64,000 bases of DNA from Daphnia carinata. Its lineage: Eukaryota > Arthropoda > Branchiopoda > Diplostraca > Daphniidae. The position numbers were made by a program, and so were the translations under genes. The notes below the pieces were generated by a model that worked only from the letters and a program-made list of their open reading frames with translations, was not told where the DNA came from and made no database searches. Of this stretch, positions 1 to 9,900 are shown piece after piece (position 1 is the first letter of the stretch; the number at the start of each line of letters is the position of its first letter). Where the stretch lies: the NCBI RefSeq assembly GCF_022539665.2, contig NC_081338.1, positions 6,498,446-6,562,445 on the forward strand, in the 5' to 3' direction.

Positions 1-3000
1 CAAGACAGATGGCCTCTAACACGATACTGTAGTGTTATTGATCTCCTTCAGGCCATCCCGTGTTGGTCGTTTAACTCACGCAGAGTTATCACACCTCATT
101 TCGTTTTGCGTTTGGCGAAGTGAAAAATTACAAGAGAGAGGAGGGGGGGGGGGGTGTTCGATCCCGTCGAGCTGATTGAAATTATTTCCACAAGCGCAAA
201 TAATTCGGTGACGTATTTAAAAAAAAAAAAAAAAAAATGGTTACATTATGTTTGGCTGATTGCCCAAAAACGTGCCGAAGAGGTCGTCGTTTCTCTTTTT
301 TTTTTTCTTTTTTTGGCGCCCGATTTTTGATTCCAATTTTTCATCCGCGTTTATCCTTCACCCCATGAAAAATCATTTGACTATTTCATAAAGAAAAATC
401 GAGTTCGTGGTGAGAAGGCGGGGCTGGTTCGTCCAAACAAAAAGGAAAGAAGAAGCTCTCGAACCATCCCGTACGAAATATGGAACGATACCTTTCCGCC
501 GGATCGGTTCCAGTCACGACATTTTACATCTAAAAATGAGAAAACTAAGCAGGCCGCTTTTGAAGTTGAAATCATTTACGTGTAAAAAGAAAAGAAAAAA
601 AAAAAAATAACAAGACGTACGGGCCTCTCACGATCGAGTTTCGTTACTGCGAACATAAAAGAAGAGCAACAACAGCCGGCAGGGAAAGAAGGGGGCGCGT
701 GAATCACGAACGTCAGATAGGCAAACAATTGTAGGACAATGTATCAGATCACGTTTTTGCCTGGCAACGAGCCGAGCTATATTGAAATCAAATATATAGA
801 GCGCGCACATTAACGTGATATTGACAGTGTGTCGTGCGTTCAGCCAGCTGGCCTCTAACAAACAAAATAAAATGCGACCAACACGAGACACAGTCGTGTT
901 GAGGAAAGATTACGAAGGGAAAAGTGAAAGGGCACACGCCTAATCGCATGGCGTTTCAAAAACATTTCTTATGTAATAGCAATTCATTTTCTAGATACAA
1001 ACTCCCCGATACGACGTTTTGAAAAAAAAAAAATCGAGAGAAAGTAGGGTGGCCATCAAAATTAAACTGAATTAGATTCTCACTGAACGAATCGATTTCG
1101 TTACCTTTGAATAACATACGAGCGTACAGACGATTGATACGTAAGCAAAACACATTTTGTTTTTCCTACCTGTAAAAGTAGAGGAATGGGAAGACAAGCG
1201 TTCGATGAATGGTTGCATACTGGCCATGCAAATCACGTACTTTATAATTGACTCTGCAGGTGTTAAAAGGCAGCACTAACCTGTTCACACCTTGTTGATC
1301 ACTGACTGTCAAAACGAACGACATGCGCGCCTCCAGTGTCAAACGCGAAAAGCTTGTCGTTCCGAATGGGCGCATGAATTTCAAATCGTTGCATTCAAAA
1401 CAACAATTCGAAAACATAAGAAACAAGACATGACGAGTTTATCTACGCCGATCTTTCCGATTGCCTGTTTTAATCTGAAATATTTACTCGAATAAAAGAA
1501 ATACACGCAGCGTGGGAAGAAAAAACGCAATTTGCGTTTGCTATGGTGAAAGCTGTGCGGCGCTAATAAACAAAATCTATCCGCACACATTCAAGTCTTG
1601 ATCCATCATTTCTGTCCTCCTCCTCATTGGCAATGTGATACAAAAAAAAAAAAAAAAAATGTTGAAAGGGGGCGTTTCAAAAATGTGTGTGTTTCTTTTG
1701 TTTTTCTTTTGGTGACGAAGAAAACATAACACGTTCATCACAGGCAATTGTCTTGCCTGATTGCGTCATTGTTTGCCACGATGAGAGGGCCTGCGATTGA
1801 ACCCGTGAAGTCAAAACAGAGAGAGAGTTTTCCCAAAAGATATTGTAGAAATTATTTTTTAAAAAACAAAACAAAAAAAAACCTCGACCTTGCCTTTTTT
1901 TTTCCGGGTCGGGACTAGGCGCCATCTTCTTTTTTTTTTTTTTTTTTTTTAAGGAATGATGTAATGGGTTGGGTTCTTTCCCGCGTGTCAGTTTATTAGA
2001 TGGGTCGTGAATGCGTTGAGGATCTAAAACATTTGTTTTTATTCTGCGGGATGGTTCGTGAATAAGGAAAACACGATCTTTTATTTTTGAAAAAGGAAAG
2101 AACTTTCTCTCTTTATCGTGTGGAGATATTCTTCACACCTTGACTCTTTTTCTTCTTTTGAAAAGATTCTTTTCGAGAAAATGTGTCGCTGCCATTTTTT
2201 TTTCTTTTTTTTTTTTTTTTTTCAAACCTTAGTGATTCTATTCTTTTCGTGTTGCTTTGGGTGTCTCTTCCAATTTTCATATGACGTGCGTCTTTTTTTT
2301 TTTTTTTTCTTTTGACTTACCCAGTTTGTTGCTAGCCGGTCTGTTGCAATATGCACGTGAAAAGAAAATGAAGAACTTTCACCCTCTGGAATTCTCGAAT
2401 AAAAAATTCAAATATAAAATAAAATGTGTGCGTGATTCAAGGGAACAAACGTCCAGACCTAACACAGCTACCGTATCCATGTTTAGGAAAAAAAAAATGA
2501 AATTGTAATTCTCCCCCTTTTTTTTTTTTTATAAGAAAGCAATCAAAACAATCACGTCCACGATGCAAGTTGCGTCAGTTGGGTTACACACAAACGGCCG
2601 GTTCACAGGGAACGAATGAGTGCACACACACACACACACAAAAGAAGAAAGACTTTCACGATGTGAGACGAAGGTCTCGTGTCACGAAAGGCCACACACG
2701 TCCGTGATAAACGCGTGAAAAATCAAGCGTCAAGTAGCGCAAATTAGGCCGCGGGGCATTCAAGCGCTACGGGAGACATTTCACAATTTTAAAACGAGTG
2801 AAGTTGGATGGCTGCGTTTAAATACATTTTTGTATCGAAACGCACCTCGAAAGAAAAAAATAATGAAAAATAAAAGGATTTCAAAGATAGCCCCCAAAGC
2901 TAAATGTTAATTGAATTTTTCCCCTGTTTCTTAACGTGACCCGATGTTGATGAGGCCCCCAATACTCTTGGAAGCCCATCACCAACAGTTTCAGCTGTTC

Positions 3001-3340
3001 ATTTTCACTTTGCCCAGTTCTTGAAAAGAAAGCGTTCGTTTGTTACACACAAAAAAACAAGGGAGACAAACAATTCTGAAAAGCGCTAAATAAAAAATTG
3101 ATAAGCAGTTAGCTTTAATTGTATAATATTAAAGCCCGCTCATTATAGCCTGCAGCAATCAGCTCTCTCTCTCTCTCTCTAGCTCGTTACGTATCAGCTT
3201 TTTATTGTACGCGCAACGTGGTAGTGTAACGCAATAACAATTAGCGCTTTCAGTGTAACACGGAGCCCAGCGTTCCAAAATGCAAATTTTTTTTTGCCTT
3301 CTTGTTTTAATGAGACGTTCGTTTGCGTTCAATGACGTCC
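1..3340. other. Intergenic region, no gene recognised
   Basis: This is AT-rich spacer with many A and T homopolymers, a G12 run near 143-154, short CA repeats near 2625 and CT repeats near 3165-3180. All open frames here are short, low-complexity and lack splice context or any recognisable family. One copy of the recurrent GCGTGAAT octamer lies at 697-704. I see no gene I can support. Confidence 0.6.
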
Positions 3341-3350
3341 ACTTTGCGTC

Positions 3351-3357
3351 TATTTAA
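3351..3357 (+). promoter_or_regulatory. Possible TATA-like box (TATTTAA)
   Basis: TATTTAA lies about 130 bp upstream of the start codon at 3485. That is compatible with a transcript starting near 3380 and a roughly 100-nt leader. A CRE-like ATGACGTCC is just upstream at about 3332-3340. This is a motif match only. Confidence 0.3.
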
Positions 3358-3484
3358 CGCGTTCCAGCTGACGCAACGGCGAACCGTTAAAGCTTTAGAA
3401 CAAAGTTCGGTGTGTAATTAAGATCTGATCAATGAGATTGCCGCTTGATTTGGTCCATCAACTCCGTTCCAGGATGGAAGAGAA

Positions 3485-5356
3485 ATGATTGTTTGGATCC
3501 TGCTGCTCCAACTGTCCGTCCTGATGGTGCAGGCGTTTGACAACAGGCCAGTCGATCATCAGCGCAAGATCCTCGTGCGGATGGTGTGGCCAAGAGGTCA
3601 CGTGACGTCCCAGCCGGACGATGACACCACCCCGCAGCCCGTCGTTATTCCGGCCGCTACGTTCAGCCGCCAAATGATCATCCGCTTCCCATCGTCAGGC
3701 TCCATCCATCCGGATGATAGGAAACCGTCGATCGTTTCATCTGCGGGATACGATCCGTTCGCCACTGAGGAATCAGCTGATTACTCGCTGGACAGCTACG
3801 TCAGCCTGTCGCTAACCAGCGGCGGAAGCGATGCGGAAGGCGCCGACCAGAATTTGCGCAAATCCAATTTGAGGAACGAGAAATCGTTTGAAGGAGGTAA
3901 ACTGGATTTCCTGCAGCAATTGCTGCGCTTCGCTCCATCCGCCGAAGGCGATGAGGATTCAGACAAGTGCAATCATCCGCTGCACAGCTGGATGTGCAAA
4001 AGCAAGGCCGTCCCGACGACAACCAACGGGCCGCCAGTGACGACAACTGCAGCTCGACAGCAGCCGGAATTCTTCCCTGCATCCGCTTTTGAAAATGTGC
4101 AAATCCTAATTCCAGACTTGAACCCGACTGTCGTTCCGCCGCTTCCGGCTCCCCCTCTCCTTCCCGTCCAAGGACGCGCTGATGAAGCCCAGGATGCGTG
4201 GGCCGGAATGGACCCTTGCAATCATCCGTTTCACAGCTGGATGTGCGCCAAACAGCGGCCGAAGATCGTCCGACCTCCAGCGGAATTCAAACAAACCGCA
4301 GCTTCGATTCTAGATCAAAATCTTTTGCTTCCGCCGCTGGAATCGACCACTTCCGTGCCTATAACAACAACTCCAGCGCTTCCGGCCACGACCAAACGTT
4401 CCGGATGGGACGGAGTCGACCCGTGCACGCACCCGTTCCACAGTTGGTTGTGCGACAAACGTCAGCCGGCCGCCAGGACGACTTCCGCTCGTCCACTTCC
4501 GCCCACTACAACAACATCGCAGCCTTTCATTCCGGATGCGTCTTTCTTTATTCCCGATATCAATCCGCCGGCTGCTCCTCCAACTACTACTACTCCTCCT
4601 CCTCCTCCACCGACGACTCTTCTTCCACTCCTCATCCGCACATTAGCTCCCAAGAAAGGTTGGGACGAGGCGGATTCGTGTTCGCATCCATTTCACAGTT
4701 GGTTGTGCGCGAAACCCAAAATAAGGACGACGACTCCGCAGTTCCAAACAGTTCCGCCCACCACAACTGTCGCTCCTCTTCCTCCGTCGGAAGAGGCCGT
4801 CCTTTTCGAACCGGCTCCTTCGATGGAAGAGGCCAATCAGCTCGTTGCGGAAGCTTCTCCTCCTCCGCCGACCACTAGCACAACCATTAAACCGATTAAA
4901 TCGTCCGGATGGGACAAAGCGGATTCGTGTTCACATCCGTTCCACAGTTGGCTGTGCGCTAAGCCGCAGGTGAAAACCAGGACGACCCGTCCACCCACCA
5001 CAACTCCTCCTCCCCTTCCGGCGGATGGTCAACAACCGGATGCTTCGAATTCCGAATCGCTGGATGCCCTTCCGTTGCCACCGCCGCAAATCCTGACCAC
5101 GCAGAAACCGGACGTCAGAGTGGCTCCAACCGAAGCTTCCGGCTGGGCGGATGGTGCCGATCCATGCACTCATCCGTTCCACAGCTGGCTGTGCAAGCGG
5201 GCGCCATCTGTCAGGCAGAATCTGAGAATCGGACGCCAATCGGACAGGGCCGTCAAGACGGAAAGCGAAGCGCTGGACGAGGAAAACATGGAATCGTCGC
5301 GTTGGAACACATTCGAATCGCTGCGTCTTCCGCCATCTATCGGCCATCCGAAATAG
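3485..5356 (+). CDS. Secreted protein with six C-x-H-P-[FL]-H-S-W-x-C repeats
   Basis: This is a single open exon of 623 codons. Residues 1-17 form a signal peptide (hydrophobic MIVWILLLQLSVLMVQA, cleavage before FDN), so the product should be secreted. The N-terminal third is unremarkable. The rest carries six copies of a ten-residue Cys-bounded motif, C-x-H-P-F/L-H-S-W-M/L-C, starting at about residues 162, 245, 314, 399, 482 and 561. Most copies are preceded by G-W-(D/A)-x-x-D-(P/S) and followed by basic residues. They are joined by linkers of 60-75 residues rich in Pro, Thr and Ser, probably extended and O-glycosylated. Each motif has two Cys, so it could form a 10-residue disulphide loop, or with its two His a C-x-H-x2-H-x3-C metal site. 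Dibasic KR follows only copies 3 and 6, so a peptide-hormone precursor is possible but weakly supported. I do not recognise the family. The start is the first Met and gives a clean signal peptide. Confidence 0.85.
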   Translation: MIVWILLLQLSVLMVQAFDNRPVDHQRKILVRMVWPRGHVTSQPDDDTTPQPVVIPAATFSRQMIIRFPSSGSIHPDDRKPSIVSSAGYDPFATEESADYSLDSYVSLSLTSGGSDAEGADQNLRKSNLRNEKSFEGGKLDFLQQLLRFAPSAEGDEDSDKCNHPLHSWMCKSKAVPTTTNGPPVTTTAARQQPEFFPASAFENVQILIPDLNPTVVPPLPAPPLLPVQGRADEAQDAWAGMDPCNHPFHSWMCAKQRPKIVRPPAEFKQTAASILDQNLLLPPLESTTSVPITTTPALPATTKRSGWDGVDPCTHPFHSWLCDKRQPAARTTSARPLPPTTTTSQPFIPDASFFIPDINPPAAPPTTTTPPPPPPTTLLPLLIRTLAPKKGWDEADSCSHPFHSWLCAKPKIRTTTPQFQTVPPTTTVAPLPPSEEAVLFEPAPSMEEANQLVAEASPPPPTTSTTIKPIKSSGWDKADSCSHPFHSWLCAKPQVKTRTTRPPTTTPPPLPADGQQPDASNSESLDALPLPPPQILTTQKPDVRVAPTEASGWADGADPCTHPFHSWLCKRAPSVRQNLRIGRQSDRAVKTESEALDEENMESSRWNTFESLRLPPSIGHPK

Positions 5357-6456
5357 CTCTGGCCATCCAGCAAGAACGAACTTCGTGCGTGCCATCCGAC
5401 TCTTACCTGATTCTTACGAGCCCCGCGTACTTTTTATTTTAGACTGCGTACCTTCGCAATATTTTTAGCCCGTGCAAAATCCATCCCCCTCCCCACTATA
5501 AAATCTTAATTTGTAGTAAGCAAAGTCAAGTCCTCATTGTAGATTTGTAGAGATTTCTTTTGTTGTGTGTGTATCAGCGCAGCGGAAATCGATGAACTTC
5601 AAATGTCCAAATCAAGGGCCCGAGTTCGAACGTGAACTTGGGGGAATCCAGATGCAAGCAGGTATTGTATCGTCAGGCAACTGTGAAATTCATTTCAAGT
5701 AGCCCGCTTTCATTGAAACAAACTCATTTTTTGATGTATACGGAAATTTAAAAAAATAATCGGTTAACGGCAAGAAAAAAAAAATCAAAAGAATTAAAAA
5801 CTAAATTAGAAATTGAGTATCTCATGGTAGCAGCTTAAAAAAACAAACAAAAGAATTCAGTAGATTTATATTTAGATTTTCTTATCTCACGATTTTACCT
5901 TCATCGGTGCCATCTGGATGGAGAGCGAGGCTGGACCTTGTAAAAAAAACAAAATCTCTTTAATTACATCGAACGTGTAAACGACACATGGTAGGTATCC
6001 ATAACGTTCCAGGACGCGCAAAAACATTAAAAACTCTCATTGACGTTTGATTTCTTCATGGCTAAAATAGAATCGAAAATTCATCTTTCCAATTATTTGA
6101 AACTTGTGTGTCAAACGAATTAGATATATCCACTCCCGCCCCACCCTCATTGAAAAAAAAAAAATGTACATCTCCTACGAAACAAAAAAACATACTTATA
6201 AATTCTTACGATCATTTTTGTTTTGTAAATAAACGCGGCGTTCCATTCGGCACCATCGACTTCCATCATTTTCGCCTACCACGTGCACCTACATTAAAAT
6301 GACAGGTGAGTTAGAAACAGAATAATAATATAAATGATTTAAACAAAAAGAACTAACCAATTGACCGCTGCTGGCGTTGCTGTTGCTCCAGGGTATTTTG
6401 TACCTTTTCGAAATAAAAGAAAAAAAAAAAAGTACCGTAATGTCGAGATGGTAGAT

Positions 6457-6487
<31 letters not shown>

Positions 6488-6985
6488 CTTCCAACATAGC
6501 GGTACATGTCGGTTGCGTGTTGGGGTATATCTACCACAACAGCCGGCCAAAGAACATTCCGAAGAGGGGACGGACTTCTCATCGCACCTGGCTTTTTTTT
6601 TTTAAAGAAGGGAGGTTCACTAACGTTCGGTTGTAATCCTTCCTCCTTTGCCGAAAGGAAAACGCTGCCAGCCGAAAAGCATCCGCCCATCTGTTTCGTT
6701 CACAATCACGAACGAAATTTGTATTGTGTTTCGTGCTCAAGTCGTTCGATAGCGAAGAAGCAAAAAACTATTCGTCCTTCGATCTTTTTGTTTTGAAACA
6801 AATCACTCGTTCGCATTCCGCCAGCGCAATCAGTTCAAACAAAAAAAAAATTCACATTTGATATCAATTGTTTTTTTAGTTACAACGTGCGTGATAAATC
6901 AATTTGCATCCGAGCAGTGTTGCCACTGTAATTGTCCAACCTTTTTTGTTCCTCAAGATTTGAATGGATTTTTGCAGCCGCTGTA
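5357..6985. other. 3' flank and spacer, no gene recognised
   Basis: This holds the presumed 3' UTR of the repeat protein, then AT-rich DNA with A/T runs. A (TA)n microsatellite is at about 6457-6484. No open frame here has coding character. Confidence 0.5.
6457..6484. repeat. (TA)n microsatellite
   Basis: About 14 uninterrupted TA units, seen directly. Confidence 0.95.
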
Positions 6986-9900
6986 ATGTCTGATGGATCG
7001 TCTCCAACTCAGGTGAGTTTCAAACGCTGTCCACCTGTTAAATAAAAAGACAATCAGTGAATTATGAGTAGACGATAAATGAGGGTGAAGAATGAAGTGG
7101 GGGGACGTTACGGTTTCACGTCCTACATTCTCTTGACACAAACCATTATGAATGGCAACTGGCGAACTTAGCAGCGCGTGAAAACATTGCACTTCTATCC
7201 CCCGCTCACCCCGCACGCTCTTAACCTACAAAATAAATAAATAAAACCTCATTCAACGTGAATGTCACACGTTTTAATACTTAACGCAAATTCTATTGTC
7301 TCCTGACCATCCGAGCGTGAAAATCGCCTACATTCATCACACGGAAGGGCACCACTGAAATGAATGGGACATCCTTTTCGTTCGACATCGCCTACGCGTC
7401 TTTCGATTTTTGCTCGTCGCGTAGTTTAGTCGAAAGAAGAGGGAACGGGTGTTGTAAAAGGTGTTTTTAACGCTGTTGAATAACCCTAGGCTACGGTGGA
7501 GGAAGAGGCATAAAAATTACGTGTACGTAGCGGAATTCCAAGAAAACTGATAATGACCGAGGGGGGCGTTTTTCAGCCAGAGATAATAGACGCGGTTGAC
7601 ATTTTGTGATGTATAACGTATGCAAATGAGCAGTAAATGAAGTTGAATAGACGTCATCAATCTTGAATTTTACCATTTTAAAACTAGAAACGATGACAAA
7701 CGCAAATTTTCTTTCCAAAAATCGATTGATCCAACGTGAAATAAAAAATGTGAATAATTTCGGGAGCAGAGAAATAGAAACAAAAACGAACGGGATCTTC
7801 TTTTTTTTTTTTTAATAAATCCCTGATTTTGCTGGACGCGGATGATGGAGCGTTTTTTATTATAGCCAACTGTCTCGATGTTTCGTGGTCCATCGCTTCA
7901 CCCTTGGCCATTGGGAAATCCATCAACAGCTTTTAAAAGCCTTCAGCGTTTTGCGGTCGATAAAATATGGAAGCCATCGTTACACCAAGCCGCGCTCTTC
8001 TTTGATTATTCGTTTCGTTTGTTCCTTTCGGTTTATTGGGGAATCGGGTCAGTCCGTTTCCCGCGGCCCAAAGTGACAGACGGACGTCAGTCTGCGGCCA
8101 TCCAATTGATGCCACTTATTGTTTTTTCTCAGTTATGGTTAAGGTCGCTGATCTCTCTCTTTACGTCCTTTGCATATGTAAAAATGCACGTGCTATTACA
8201 ACAGCAGTTGCGTTCGGCTGTCCTTGAGTCCGCTTAAAAGTCTTTTTTCCTTTCCACTTCCGTGTTTTGAACTATGAAAAAGAAACGGGAACGAAATCAC
8301 ATTTTTTCGGGATACTCTTACACAAGCGTGAGAATCAAAGTCGATAAACCCTATACTCTAACTGTGTAAACGCGGGAGTTGATTGCAGGACGAACTACAA
8401 AAATTAGCCTTAAGTTAGCTCTAGAATTAAAGGACGTCACGGCCGACATGTTTGACTGACAACTCGCTAACCGTAAACAAAATATAAAGTCTTAACTTTA
8501 TTTTTTTTTAACGATCGTTTCAAAAGTTGTGCGTCGGTCAGCCGGTCGTTCCATATATTTTTGGCATTTGTCCAAAAAAAAAAGGAAGACAACCCAAACG
8601 CGCGAGCCAGATGTTTTTATTTTCGAAAGGCGGAAGGTGGAACGTTCCTCCGCATATAAGCTGTTAGTTTTCTTTCTTGAAGTTAAACAGTTAGTCTGCT
8701 GCTTCTGTTCCGCCTTGCTACTCGTCTTTTCCTCCGCTGTGACGTGTTGTTTTGAATTAATTTTTTTTTAAAACATGCAAAGATCGGCCGATGCGGAGTA
8801 GACGAACCAATGGTCGACACCATCGACAGTCTGACTAGCATCAACACGGAAGCGGACGACACGAGTGATTGCAACAGCGACGCGGAGAGCAGCTACGTTT
8901 CCGATCGGGAGGAAGAAGAGGGACCTAGTTCGATCGTGGCCAATCTCAGGCCTTCGCCATTAGAAGAGCAACAAGCGGAAGAGAAACCTTCGGCCGGAGG
9001 TAGCATCGCCAAAGACACTGGCTGTTGCCTCTACAGCGCCATCACAGCCCTTTTCGTCATGGTGGTTAGTTCCATTCTCAAAAAAAAAATCCATTAGAAA
9101 ATTATTTCATTCATTTTGTTTCAAATTTAAAAAAACAAACAAATTAAGGTTTTACTCGGAATCGTGTTGATCGTTACGGGTCCCGTTTTGGGCCTGCCCT
9201 TCCCGCCGTTGTTGAGGGCCAACTCGCCGATGATCCTGCCCCCACTGGACCACAATCACCTGACGGCTAACTTGAGCGATGATTCATTCACGAACGATGT
9301 CAACGATACGAATCAAGAATTGCAATCGATCTATGACGATTCGGAATCGATGGATAATAGCAATCATTCGACGGATGCGTTCGAATACGATTACGTGGAA
9401 GAGCAGCAGACGTCGCCGACCAATTGGACAGAGTACCTGGCCCAGCACAACGAGACGGGCATTTTTAACGAGACGGTCATCGAGGACCTGGCCAACCTGT
9501 CGCCGGAAGCGTTACGCACCAAGTATGTGGCCTACGTGCCTGTCCCGCTCAAATTTGACGACTACGAACAGACTGACGCAACTGACGACTTTCATGACTC
9601 GGAAACGAATGACAGGCACGACGAGGACGTCGATCACGACGCCATCTATTACGACGATCCGCAACTTCAGACTCAGCGCACCTCTTCGGCAAGGAGGCGG
9701 CCTCCGGCCACCATCGAAAAGGTTTTATTGCCCATCGTGATGGTGCCCGAATCCGGCACGATGGACGACCGGATGAAAACGAATCAGGGTGCGGATGCGT
9801 GGCGATCCAACGATTTCGCTGGAGATCGGCCCACTTATCCGCCGAGGCGGTTCGATGAAGATCAATCCAGCGGACAGGTGGACGGTCTCGATGATGATTA

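Noticed and set aside
155-175. GTTCGATCCCG resembling a tRNA T-loop
   Set aside because: No matching acceptor stem, D-arm or anticodon arm at the expected distances.
4198-4878. 226-codon plus-strand frame overlapping the HPFHSW-repeat protein
   Set aside because: It is in another frame of a long, well-supported coding exon and is Ser/Arg-rich as expected of a shifted Pro/Thr-rich sequence.
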